Positions 16,201 through 23,025 of a stretch of 31,458 nt of DNA are shown in pieces. Source of the stretch: Anaerolineae bacterium (GTDB lineage: Bacteria; Chloroflexota; Anaerolineae; Anaerolineales; Villigracilaceae); assembly GCA_017303735.1 (NCBI GenBank), contig JAFLCF010000029.1, positions 1-31,458 of the forward strand. Direction: 5' to 3'. Under the pieces are notes generated by a model. That model did not search any database. It was not told the origin of the DNA and was given only the letters and a program-made list of their open reading frames with translations. A program made the position numbers and the translations under genes. Positions within the stretch are counted from its first letter, which is position 1; the number at the start of each line of letters is the position of its first letter.

Positions 16201-16583
16201 ATATGCCGTCCATGGTCGAAGCCGACCAGTCGCTGTTGCATCAGGCGGTCTATAACCTCGTTGAGAATGCCATCAAATACACGCCGCCTTTGGGTAAGGT
16301 GACGATCCGTACTGTATCGCAGCAAGATTACTTGATCTTTGCCATTGAAGACTCAGGCATCGGCATTCCTGAAGAGGATGTGCCGCATCTGTTCGAGAAG
16401 TTCTATCGCGGCAAACAACGAGAAGCACGCTCACAGCCCGGCTCGGGGTTGGGTCTTGCCATTGTCTATTCCATTGCCGAAAGCCATCGTGGGCGCATCT
16501 GGGTCGAGAGCACGGTTGGCAAGGGCAGTACGTTCTTCTTGCAGGTTCCGCTTGTACAGCCTCACGAAACTAAATCAGTGTAA
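13281..16583 (+). CDS. Large membrane-bound sensor histidine kinase (TM-Cache-HAMP-GAF-PAS-HisKA-HATPase)
   Basis: This 1100-residue kinase starts with a multi-helix membrane region (about 1-235). A further transmembrane helix near 250-272 leads to an extracytoplasmic Cache-like region (about 275-510) and another helix near 515-535. The cytoplasmic part has HAMP (about 537-600, with TGEDEVAQLRRAFEQM), a GAF-like domain (about 605-755), PAS (about 755-860), HisKA with the phospho-acceptor His879 in SHDLRSPLTLMRGY, and a HATPase domain with NLVENAIKY (N box, about 991), GIGIPEEDVPHLFEKFYRG and GSGLGLAIVYSI. All catalytic motifs are intact. No response regulator or receiver domain is in the window, so it is an orphan. 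A run of eight C (13324-13331) lies in codons 15-17. Confidence 0.93.
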   Translation: MDFILTLLAGIAFPAPPTLAGWIVWVCLLVGMGVFLFRSQKGQPAWGPKWWLFLLLFVLIPILNLFIGLRLTSGSFRPLPGLPADAPGSALMVFSAIPWLLGGGMFGPLAAALLGAFAGLVRGTWDYYSLFPILEFALISVWFSMNTRQRFRTPAYQLLRQPLVGALLLVPIHVLFYTLSALFTQWGADVPATARLDFAISNALVVTLAFGGEMLIGGLVAQIISMAFPASWGSKLPLQPSPGEKSIESRFIFAVGTFILLLLITLLIGGWVVAGQSARDMLEDRLSSAGESAAQSVPFFLETGQNLAAQLASEPSMLESNGADLTTILAARIKSVPYFDQFVVLDVSTKAVLAIYPEDTRASFRLYPDEDLGILLTTQGVLTQVYSIPPISDAGSARVSFLAAIQDGNQQVRRVLIGRTTIEANPLTLPLIKSLENMRDLDGSGMLVDDTNRIIYHSDKSQALTIYEGPQSPEPIFYDNTAPDGTRQLVYYHPVLGRPWAVVLTVPAQRAQQLALNIATPLAIMIIILAAVALVSLRFGLRVVTGSLQGLAAEANRIAQGNLDHPLQVTGEDEVAQLRRAFEQMRIGLQARLEEINQLLQVSQGVASSLEMRDTVKPVLEAILSTGASSVRVVLSPEVLPETYVELSSRFALGPSQDVYGHLDDHILHLAQKQEKIVLPNMARSREFFMDTSKMQPLALLAVALRHENRYYGVVWAGYDQPRKFSDADVRFVTTLAGQAALAVANANLYLTVEASRRQLEAIISSSPDPVIVTDHRNRLLLANRAATSALGQGVDDTSSGMETEKVVKLKPLLALLQSTTSEKQSAEIILSDKRTYLATASPVMVEGRQIGRVCIMRDVTHFKELDTMKSEFVATVSHDLRSPLTLMRGYATMLDTVGELNEQQVGYVKKIVTGVENMSRLVNNLLDLGRIEFGVGLQVENVLVMDIIERVTSALQLQASQKNIQLTLELPRDMPSMVEADQSLLHQAVYNLVENAIKYTPPLGKVTIRTVSQQDYLIFAIEDSGIGIPEEDVPHLFEKFYRGKQREARSQPGSGLGLAIVYSIAESHRGRIWVESTVGKGSTFFLQVPLVQPHETKSV

Positions 16584-16692
16584 CCCTCGTATAAAAATGA
16601 CGGACTTTGGTAGTGATTACATTGCCTACCATGTGTAGACTACTTTTACTGGAATCCCACTAGAAAACCATGCCTGAAAAATAAAAAAGTAC

Positions 16693-16698
16693 TATAAT
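16693..16698 (+). promoter_or_regulatory. Consensus -10 box (TATAAT) upstream of the KimA-like gene
   Basis: TATAAT in an A/T-rich stretch 54 nt before the start codon. A -35 at the right distance (TGCCTG at 16671-16676, 16-nt spacer) is poor. Expected transcription start near 16705, giving a leader of about 48 nt. Confidence 0.5.
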
Positions 16699-16708
16699 CC
16701 AGCCTTGT

Positions 16709-16734
16709 CCTTCCGCGGGAAGGGCTTAATTTTT
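16709..16734 (+). terminator. Small hairpin with T-run in the leader of the KimA-like gene (possible attenuator)
   Basis: Arms 16709-16714 (CCTTCC) and 16718-16723 (GGAAGG) form a 6-bp stem, followed by GCTTAATTTTT. It lies between the -10 box and the coding region. It is short, so it could also be only a 5' stabilising structure. Confidence 0.4.
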
Positions 16735-16752
16735 GCCTGTTAAGTGGTACGT

Positions 16753-18717
16753 ATGATGAATCAAGAAAACAAACAAACCCCAATTATCGAAAGAACAACG
16801 GAATATAAGCCTGCACATACATGGCGTTCCTGGCTGATCGGACGTCCGCTTTCCACAGCAGATGCCGAACACCAGACCATTGGCAAGCGAGTGGGTCTGG
16901 CGGTCTTTGCTTCGGACGCCCTCTCTTCCACAGCGTATGCCACGCAAGAGATCCTTGTCATTTTAGCGGCGGCAGGGACAATGGCATTCGGGTACGTGTT
17001 TCCAATCGCGATCGCGATCGTGGTGCTGTTGGCGATCGTATCCATCTCGTATGAGCAGACCATCCATGCCTACCCGGATGGTGGTGGTGCATATATCGTT
17101 TCACGCGATAACCTTGGCGAGTTCCCGGCCTTAATTGCTGCCGCCGCGTTGCTGACGGATTACATCCTGACGGTATCTGTGTCGATTGCTTCAGGCGTGG
17201 CGCAACTCGTCTCTGCTTTCCCGAATCTTTATGAATTGCGCGTGCCGTTGGCGATCACCTTCATTCTCTTCATCATGCTGGTCAACCTGCGTGGTGTCAA
17301 AGAATCTGGAACGGCATTCGCTGTCCCCACCTATTTTTTTATTGCCGTGATCCTGATCATGATCTCCACAGGTTTGTGGCGTCTGATCACCGGCTCGCTA
17401 GGAATGGTCATCGACCCGCCTGAGATTGAATTCCATGGCGATGCGATCGCAGTCATTACTCCATTTCTTCTCCTGCACGCCTTCTCAAGCGGTACGGCGG
17501 CGCTCACCGGTATTGAAGCTATTTCGAACGGTATCACGGCTTTCAAAGAGCCGCGCAGCAAGAATGCAGGCATCACTTTGGTGTGGATGTCGGTGATTCT
17601 GAGCACCTTCTTCTTGGGTATTTCTTTCATCACCAATTACATTCATGCGGTTCCATCCGAAACCGAGACCGTCATTTCACAGATCGCCCGCACGATCTTT
17701 GACGGACGCAGTACCATGTACCTGCTCGTCATTTCCGCCACAACAGTCATCTTGATCATGGCGGCAAATACAGCCTTTGCAGATTTCCCACGCCTTGGTG
17801 CATTGATCGCCAAAGACGGCTTTATTCCGCGCCAGCTTGCCTATCGTGGCAGCCGACTGGTGTATTCACGCGGTATCGTCACTCTTGCAGTGATCGCGTC
17901 GATATTGATGATCCTGTTCAATGCAAGTGTTACCCGTCTCATCCCCTTGTATGCCATCGGTGTATTCTTATCCTTTACTCTTTCGCAGAGCGGTATGGCA
18001 TTACGCTGGTGGAAGAGCGGCAAACTCAAGCCCGGAGAGGAAAAAGTCGAACGCGGTTCGACCATCCATTACGAGAAGAGCTGGATCTTCAAGATGATCA
18101 TCAACGGGTTTGGCGCCCTTTGTACAGCCGTTGTGATGATGGTCTTTGCTATCACCAAATTCAAGGATGGGGCATACCTGGTGTTGATCTTGATCCCGAT
18201 CCTTGTGGGTGTGTTCTGGATGATCCATCGCCATTACAATAATCTTGCCAAGAATCTCTCGCTCGATAACTTCGGGGTCATCCCGCCGCATACCAACCGT
18301 CACCGGGTCATCATGCCGGTCAGTGGCGTGCATCAAGGGACGCTTGCCGGGCTTCGTTATGCCCGCATGTTATCAGACGATGTCACTGCCGTTCACATTG
18401 TCATCGAACCGGCAGATGCCGAAAAGACCCGCAAGAAATGGGAAACCTGGGGAGAGGGCGTCCGCCTGGTTATGTTAGATTCTCCCTATCGGCTTTTTAT
18501 CGAGCCGTTGCTCGAATATATCGCCGATCTTGCTGAAAAACGCCAGCCCGGTGAGACCATTACCGTTGTTGTGCCGGAATTCGTTTCTGATAACCGTCTG
18601 ACCGATGCCCTGCACACGAACACTGCGAATATTTTGCGAAGTCAATTGAAAACCCAGCATGGCATCGTCATCACGAATGTACCGTATCATGTTCACGAAG
18701 CCGAAAGCGAACATTAA
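16753..18717 (+). CDS. kimA: KimA-like APC-superfamily permease, probable K+ importer
   Basis: The 654-residue protein begins with a polar segment and then GRPLSTADAEHQTIGKRVGL and FASDALSSTAYATQEI, the N-terminal hallmark of KimA/YdaO-type potassium transporters of the APC superfamily. About twelve transmembrane helices follow; the motif YPDGGGAYIVSRDNLGEFP after helix 3 is also typical. The C-terminal 150 residues, from about HRVIMPVSGVHQGTLAGL, form a cytoplasmic UspA-like domain as in KimA. The family imports K+ with H+ and in Bacillus is inhibited by c-di-AMP. I start at ATG 16753; GTG 16744 and ATG 16756 are alternatives. Two RCK proteins follow directly, which supports a potassium role, but generic amino-acid permease annotation is possible. 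Confidence 0.8.
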   Translation: MMNQENKQTPIIERTTEYKPAHTWRSWLIGRPLSTADAEHQTIGKRVGLAVFASDALSSTAYATQEILVILAAAGTMAFGYVFPIAIAIVVLLAIVSISYEQTIHAYPDGGGAYIVSRDNLGEFPALIAAAALLTDYILTVSVSIASGVAQLVSAFPNLYELRVPLAITFILFIMLVNLRGVKESGTAFAVPTYFFIAVILIMISTGLWRLITGSLGMVIDPPEIEFHGDAIAVITPFLLLHAFSSGTAALTGIEAISNGITAFKEPRSKNAGITLVWMSVILSTFFLGISFITNYIHAVPSETETVISQIARTIFDGRSTMYLLVISATTVILIMAANTAFADFPRLGALIAKDGFIPRQLAYRGSRLVYSRGIVTLAVIASILMILFNASVTRLIPLYAIGVFLSFTLSQSGMALRWWKSGKLKPGEEKVERGSTIHYEKSWIFKMIINGFGALCTAVVMMVFAITKFKDGAYLVLILIPILVGVFWMIHRHYNNLAKNLSLDNFGVIPPHTNRHRVIMPVSGVHQGTLAGLRYARMLSDDVTAVHIVIEPADAEKTRKKWETWGEGVRLVMLDSPYRLFIEPLLEYIADLAEKRQPGETITVVVPEFVSDNRLTDALHTNTANILRSQLKTQHGIVITNVPYHVHEAESEH

Positions 18718-18729
18718 GGAGAAATCAAA

Positions 18730-19395
18730 ATGAATTTCATTGTCATAGGCTGTGGAAGGTTCGGAGCCGAACTGGCATACCGCCTTTTCACAAATGGACA
18801 TCAAGTTGTGGTGGTGGATGCAAATCCCAAAGCATTCAACCGCCTCCACCCAGACTTTAGAGGGCGTACCGTTGAAGGAGACTCTCTCTCCGCTGATACC
18901 TTATCCCGCGCTAGCGTAGACAAAGCCGATGGCGTGGCGATCGTCACCAATTCCGATACGATGAACGCCGTGATCGGGCATACTGTCCGCGTGCATTTTC
19001 CCAATGTAAAGCAGGTCGTTGTCCGAAATTACGACCCCGCTATGCGAGACATGCTAGAGGCGTTTGGTTTGCAGATCATTAGTTCCACGGCTTGGGGTGC
19101 GGAGCGCATGCAGGAATTATTGATCGACCCGTCCTTCCGTGCCGTATTTTCAGCAGGCAATGGCGAGGTGGAAATGTACGAGATGTACATCTCTGAAAAA
19201 TGGGATGGGATGACCATCTCCAACCTGCTGGATGGGTGTGGCGAGCTGGTTTGTTCGGCGATCACTCGTGGTGGGCGTGCTCAACTTCCCAGCCCGAATA
19301 CCCAATTGCAAAAGGGCGATGTACTGACCGTCAGCGCCACATTGGAAGGCGTCAAATCCCTGCGCGCAAAATTGCAGGAAGGCAAGGAGGCATAA
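18730..19395 (+). CDS. trkA: TrkA-type RCK potassium uptake regulator, first copy
   Basis: The 221-residue protein has an RCK_N Rossmann domain with IVIGCGRFGAELAYRL (4-19) and the acidic strand end VVVVDANP that selects NAD(H) or a nucleotide ligand. After a linker with ISSTAWGAERMQELL comes an RCK_C domain (about 135-215, EKWDGMTISNLL and GDVLTVSA). These are cytoplasmic gating subunits of Trk/Ktr potassium systems. AAGGAG at 18717-18722 is a good ribosome site. The gene is 12 nt after the permease and 1 nt before the second RCK gene, so the three are surely one operon. No TrkH/KtrB-type channel is in the window. Confidence 0.92.
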   Translation: MNFIVIGCGRFGAELAYRLFTNGHQVVVVDANPKAFNRLHPDFRGRTVEGDSLSADTLSRASVDKADGVAIVTNSDTMNAVIGHTVRVHFPNVKQVVVRNYDPAMRDMLEAFGLQIISSTAWGAERMQELLIDPSFRAVFSAGNGEVEMYEMYISEKWDGMTISNLLDGCGELVCSAITRGGRAQLPSPNTQLQKGDVLTVSATLEGVKSLRAKLQEGKEA

Positions 19396-19396
19396 C

Positions 19397-20077
19397 ATGC
19401 TTGTATTTATCGCGGGCGGCGGGCGCACAGGCGCTCAACTGGCTGCCCAACTTCTTCAACAAAATTATGAAGTTCGTCTGGTGGAGCATCGCAAGGAATT
19501 ATTGGCACGCTTACACCATGAGCTTCCCACCGAGGTCATTTTTGAAGGGCAGGCAACGGATCCGAACGTGTTGCGGCAGGCTGGCTTGGATAAGGCAAAT
19601 GTGCTTGTCGCCTGCACCAATGACGATGCCGCCAATCTGGTCTTATGTTATCTTGCACGTACCCTCTTCAAAGTCCGCCGCACTGTGGGACGCATCAACA
19701 ACCCGCGTGATGCCTGGTTGTTCGATAAGAACTTCTACGTGGATGAGACCATCAACCAAGCCGATGTGATGGCACATCTCATCCAGGAGGAAATGTCGCT
19801 GGGTGACATGATGACCCTGCTCAAACTCCGCCGTGGACGGTACTCATTGGTCGAGGAGAAGGTGCCCAAAGGTGCAAAGGCGATCGGCTTACAGATCAAA
19901 GACCTGGGCTTACCCGAACAATGTGTCATCGCCGCCATCATCCGTAATGGACAGGTCACCCTGCCGCGCGGGACCGCTACATTGGAAGAGTATGATGAAG
20001 TACTGGCGATCACCGATGATGAAGGCGCCAAAAAACTAGCGCTGTTGCTTGAGCCGCCAGATCGCTCGATTTTGTAA
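19397..20077 (+). CDS. trkA: TrkA-type RCK potassium uptake regulator, second copy
   Basis: 226 residues with the same RCK_N and RCK_C architecture as its neighbour: VFIAGGGRTGAQLAAQLL (3-20), acidic VRLVEHRKELL, TNDDAANLVLC, and a C-terminal domain with GLQIKDLGLPEQCVI and YDEVLAITDDEG. The two copies are clearly divergent in sequence, so this is an old duplication or recruitment and probably a hetero-oligomeric pair. AGGAGG at 19385-19390 is the ribosome site, inside the end of the first copy. The operon ends here with a strong hairpin. Confidence 0.92.
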   Translation: MLVFIAGGGRTGAQLAAQLLQQNYEVRLVEHRKELLARLHHELPTEVIFEGQATDPNVLRQAGLDKANVLVACTNDDAANLVLCYLARTLFKVRRTVGRINNPRDAWLFDKNFYVDETINQADVMAHLIQEEMSLGDMMTLLKLRRGRYSLVEEKVPKGAKAIGLQIKDLGLPEQCVIAAIIRNGQVTLPRGTATLEEYDEVLAITDDEGAKKLALLLEPPDRSIL

Positions 20078-20117
20078 GATAAATCTTTTGCATTTTAGTC
20101 TTCTGCTAAATTAGGAT

Positions 20118-20157
20118 ACAAAAAATCCTCCTATGCTGACATAGGAGGATTTTTTGT
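20118..20157. terminator. Bidirectional terminator with 18-bp perfect stem
   Basis: Arms 20118-20135 and 20140-20157 are perfect reverse complements with a CTGA loop; the outer stem is A6/T6. It separates the convergent RCK gene and lipoprotein gene and can terminate both. Confidence 0.93.
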
Positions 20158-20177
20158 AAATTAACTTTGTTTCTTTA

Positions 20178-20813
20178 CTATTGTACGATGATCTTCATTT
20201 CCATCGTACAAATAACTTTATTACTCTGGTTGATGCGCCATCGGGTGATGTACTCTCCCGGCGTACCCGGAGCCTGCATATCCACCGTCAATTCAACCGT
20301 GGAGCCCGGCTGAACATTGACCGGAAAATCATAAACAGATTGCAGGTGGAATTTATCACCTTCTGCGTAACGATAGTCCACATTATCTGAACGCCAGGAG
20401 CCGGTTCCAATGTTGGCGACGAGCCACTTACCAATGAAACTGGTCGAGGCGGCGATCGGTGCGCTTGGATCAACCGCCAGCACCTGACAATCGAATTCCT
20501 TGTTTGATACGCCTAGTGGAATCTGTGTGGGCGGCAGGGAAATTGTTGGAATCAGGAATAGGAAGGTTGCCGTGGGTGTTGGCGTGGGGAGTGGTGTTTT
20601 GGTTGGCAGAGGTGTGGCTGTGGCGGTGGGAGGCGCGTTGATCGCGGTCTGGGTGGCGGCGGACCCTGCGGTTAGAGCGATGGCGGTCAGGGGACCGTTT
20701 GGGTCGAAGGTAGGAATGGGTGCGGGGGTGGATCCCAGTGAGGGAACAACGCACGCCAGCATGAGGATCAAGACCGCCGTCAGAGATACGATTTTATAAC
20801 TACGCCTGAACAT
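20178..20813 (-). CDS. Lipoprotein with NBR1-like Ig domain, first copy
   Basis: 211 residues. The N-terminus MFRRSYKIVSLTAVLILMLAC is a lipoprotein signal with lipobox LMLAC (Cys21). A Thr/Pro-rich spacer (about 28-95, PTATATPLPTKTPLPTPTPT) would carry the domain away from the membrane. The C-terminal domain (about 105-211) has KWLVANIGTGSWRSDNVDYRY, VNVQPGSTVELTVDMQAPGTP and GEYITRWRI, the pattern of the Ig-like domain first described in NBR1. Such domains occur in surface lipoproteins of Chloroflexota; the ligand is unknown. AAGAGG precedes the start. The upstream neighbour on the same strand is a paralogue 16 nt away. Confidence 0.85.
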   Translation of the reverse strand: MFRRSYKIVSLTAVLILMLACVVPSLGSTPAPIPTFDPNGPLTAIALTAGSAATQTAINAPPTATATPLPTKTPLPTPTPTATFLFLIPTISLPPTQIPLGVSNKEFDCQVLAVDPSAPIAASTSFIGKWLVANIGTGSWRSDNVDYRYAEGDKFHLQSVYDFPVNVQPGSTVELTVDMQAPGTPGEYITRWRINQSNKVICTMEMKIIVQ

Positions 20814-20829
20814 GAAAGTTGACCTCTTG

Positions 20830-21426
20830 TTACTTTACCCAGACGGTAACATAGGCATAGCACAACCCACCATCTACCATCCATGCCATGAAGTGCGGAC
20901 CCTTTGATTTAGGTGCCTTGGCATCTAAAACCAGTTGATAGCTTTCGCCGGGTTTCAAAAGTGCTTTGACCTCAGCCCGTTTGCTGGTTGCCATCGACTC
21001 GCCGCTGTAATACTTGATATCGATCGCATTGTACCAAGCCGCCGTACCTGTGTTCTTGATCGTCCATTTGATGTCGAAATCCTGCCCGCCATTCATGGGT
21101 TCATTGGTCCTGGGCTTGTTGGTGGTCACAGAACAGGAATACCTTGGCGGAATCAGGGTTGCAGTGGGGGTCAGGCTCGGAATGACGAAGGGCGTATCTG
21201 TGACCTGTAGAACCACCTCTGCATCGGTGGGGGCTTCGGTGGGTTGGGCGATTTCTTTCGCAGCCACGGTTTGCTCCACGGACTGTTCGATCTGTTCGTT
21301 GACTTGCATCGTTCCCGCAACGGCAGTGTTGACCTCTGCCTGCACATCCGCAGTGGGTTGCTGCGAAGGCAGACATGCAACAAGCAGGGCGGCAAGGGTC
21401 ATTAGAATGAGTACTTTCTTCAGCAT
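20830..21426 (-). CDS. Lipoprotein with NBR1-like Ig domain, second copy
   Basis: 198 residues from ATG 21426, which has AAAGGAGA a few bases upstream; the frame is open 12 codons further without support. Lipobox LLVAC places the lipidated Cys at 18. A short region rich in Glu/Gln/Thr (about 30-70) follows, then the Ig-like domain (about 95-198) with KWTIKNTGTAAWYNAIDIKY, LLKPGESYQLVLDAKAPKSK and HFMAWMVDGG. A Cys in the first strand (CSVTTNKP) and a Cys near the end (GGLCYAYV) could pair; the first copy has a similar pair (FDCQV, VICTM). The two genes are a tandem duplication or co-evolving pair. Function unknown; surface binding is inference. Confidence 0.85.
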   Translation of the reverse strand: MLKKVLILMTLAALLVACLPSQQPTADVQAEVNTAVAGTMQVNEQIEQSVEQTVAAKEIAQPTEAPTDAEVVLQVTDTPFVIPSLTPTATLIPPRYSCSVTTNKPRTNEPMNGGQDFDIKWTIKNTGTAAWYNAIDIKYYSGESMATSKRAEVKALLKPGESYQLVLDAKAPKSKGPHFMAWMVDGGLCYAYVTVWVK

Positions 21427-21446
21427 GGCAATCTCCTTTATTGAAT

Positions 21447-21476
21447 AGACCTGACGAACCAAAGCTCGCCAGGTCT
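21447..21476. repeat. 10-bp inverted repeat in the leader of the lipoprotein pair
   Basis: Arms 21447-21456 (AGACCTGACG) and 21467-21476 (CGCCAGGTCT) pair with one mismatch around a 10-nt loop. No T-run follows on the minus strand, so a terminator for kamA is doubtful. Confidence 0.55.
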
Positions 21477-21477
21477 A

Positions 21478-21507
21478 AGTATATCTCAGTCCCCGGGCAT
21501 CTGTCTT
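21478..21507 (-). promoter_or_regulatory. Possible promoter for the lipoprotein pair
   Basis: On the minus strand AAGACA (21507-21502) and TATACT (21483-21478) are separated by 18 nt. The -10 matches 5 of 6 and the -35 4 of 6. It sits directly after the kamA stop. Confidence 0.35.
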
Positions 21508-21510
21508 TGC

Positions 21511-22839
21511 TTACTCGTTCGCCTCGCCAGAGCCGATGCCGAGCGGCTTCCACTTGTTTTCGTCCTTGAGGCGATGTTGAATGCCGTCGCGGTTGTGAAG
21601 TTCGTCGAAGCCTTCGGGTTTGATAAACAGTTCCTCCCCATCGAGCAGGGCGGTGAGACCTGCCTGACCCGGTTCGGGGCGTTTGAGTCCCTTGTACTTC
21701 GCCGCATCTGAGGGGATGTAATCGGTCGGCTCTTCGTAAGTGGTGACGTAGCCTTCGTAGTTGCGCAGGATCACCTTATGGTCAGACATGCTCATCAGAT
21801 AGTTCGGCATGAGCGGAATTTTTCCGCCGCCTCCGGGCGCATCTACGATGTATTGCGGCACAGCATACCCGGAGGTATGCCCACGTAGACCTTCCATGAT
21901 CTCGATGCCCTTTGCCACTGGTGTGCGGAAGTGCCCCGCGCCTTCGACAAGGTCACACTGATACAGATAGTACGGGCGCACGCGAATGCGGACGAGGTCT
22001 TGCACCAACTGGCGCTGAATGTGGACGTTATCGTTCACGCCCGCCAACAACACGGATTGATTGCCGAGTGGAATGCCCGCACGGGTGAGGCGGTCACAGG
22101 CATCGGCAAGTTCCTTGCTGATCTCGTTCGAGTGGTTGACGTGGATGTTCATCCACAGCGGGTGATACTTGGCGAGCATGTCCACCAGTTCTTGCGTCAC
22201 GCGCATCGGCATGAAGACCGGTACACGCGACCCAATGCGGATGATCTCAATATGCGGGATCTCACGTAGACGCGAGAGTAACTCTTCAAGAACTTTCGGC
22301 GCCAACACCAGCGGATCGCCACCGGAGAGCAGCACGTCACGCACTTGCGGCGTGCGCTTGAGATAATCGATCTGCATCTCGAACTCTTCACGTTTGAATG
22401 TTTGCCCGGGGTCACCAACGATGCGTGAACGGGTGCAATAGCGGCAGTACGAGGCGCACTGAGTCGTTACCAGCATAAGCACTCTGTCAGGATACCGGTG
22501 AACAAGCCCCGGCACGGGTGAGTGGCGGTCTTCTGCCAGTGAATCCTCCATCATGGCGGTGAAGGCTTGCATCTCCTCGGCACGTGGAATGATCTGTTTG
22601 CGGGTGGGGTCATCGGGGTCGTTGGGGTCGATCAATGAGATAAAGTATGGCGTCACATCCACACGGAACAAGCCTTGTGTTTGTAAAGCTTTGCGTTCGC
22701 TATCGGTCAGTGGCAGGACTTTTTCGATGTCTTCCACAGAGTTCAAGCGGTTGGAAAGCTGCCAACGCCAATCATTCCACTTTTCGTCGGGAACATCGGC
22801 GTAAATTTTTGCGCGTTTGGAAACAAACTCGGTTTTCAT
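21511..22839 (-). CDS. kamA: Lysine 2,3-aminomutase (radical SAM, PLP)
   Basis: KamA interconverts L-alpha-lysine and L-beta-lysine with a [4Fe-4S] cluster, SAM and PLP. The 442-residue protein has the cluster motif CASYCRYC (Cys128, Cys132, Cys135), LLSGGDPLVL (170-179), and the PLP-lysine motif DAPGGGGK with Lys340. Asp296 (in YQCDLVEG) and Asp333 correspond to the two aspartates that hold the substrate epsilon-amino group in clostridial lysine 2,3-aminomutase; glutamate 2,3-aminomutases lack them, so lysine is the likely substrate. GGAGGAACC precedes the start. It diverges from an agmatinase-family gene. beta-Lysine could serve in lysine fermentation, in osmolyte synthesis or in EF-P modification; the window has no epmA/genX or kamDE genes to decide. 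Confidence 0.94.
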   Translation of the reverse strand: MKTEFVSKRAKIYADVPDEKWNDWRWQLSNRLNSVEDIEKVLPLTDSERKALQTQGLFRVDVTPYFISLIDPNDPDDPTRKQIIPRAEEMQAFTAMMEDSLAEDRHSPVPGLVHRYPDRVLMLVTTQCASYCRYCTRSRIVGDPGQTFKREEFEMQIDYLKRTPQVRDVLLSGGDPLVLAPKVLEELLSRLREIPHIEIIRIGSRVPVFMPMRVTQELVDMLAKYHPLWMNIHVNHSNEISKELADACDRLTRAGIPLGNQSVLLAGVNDNVHIQRQLVQDLVRIRVRPYYLYQCDLVEGAGHFRTPVAKGIEIMEGLRGHTSGYAVPQYIVDAPGGGGKIPLMPNYLMSMSDHKVILRNYEGYVTTYEEPTDYIPSDAAKYKGLKRPEPGQAGLTALLDGEELFIKPEGFDELHNRDGIQHRLKDENKWKPLGIGSGEANE

Positions 22840-22949
22840 GGTTCCTCCATTTAGTTGTCATTTTTTGGATATCAACAATAAAAGACTGCCGCTCACATTG
22901 GAGGGTCGTGGTCAGGAAGGTAAAAACCTGAAATCTTCGGCATGGGGGC

Positions 22950-22978
22950 ATTGTACGGGGAATCGAAGAGCGGGTCAA
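22950..22978 (-). promoter_or_regulatory. Strong promoter for kamA
   Basis: On the minus strand TTGACC (22978-22973), a 17-nt spacer and TACAAT (22955-22950), each 5 of 6 to consensus. Expected start near 22943 gives a leader of about 100 nt. The leader has short complementary pairs (TGCCG with CGGCA, TCAGG with CCTGA) but I recognise no known riboswitch. Confidence 0.65.
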
Positions 22979-23025
22979 TGTCATTAGTTTTAAACGGTAC
23001 AATTGAAAAATCAAGGAGAGTTGAT

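Noticed and set aside
16584..16752. c-di-AMP (ydaO-type) riboswitch upstream of the KimA-like gene
   Set aside because: The leader after the -10 box is only about 48 nt and lacks the conserved ydaO core; the whole gap is too short for the known motif.
22840..22943. Lysine riboswitch in the kamA leader
   Set aside because: The leader is about 100 nt, shorter than the lysine riboswitch, and its conserved junction sequences are not visible.
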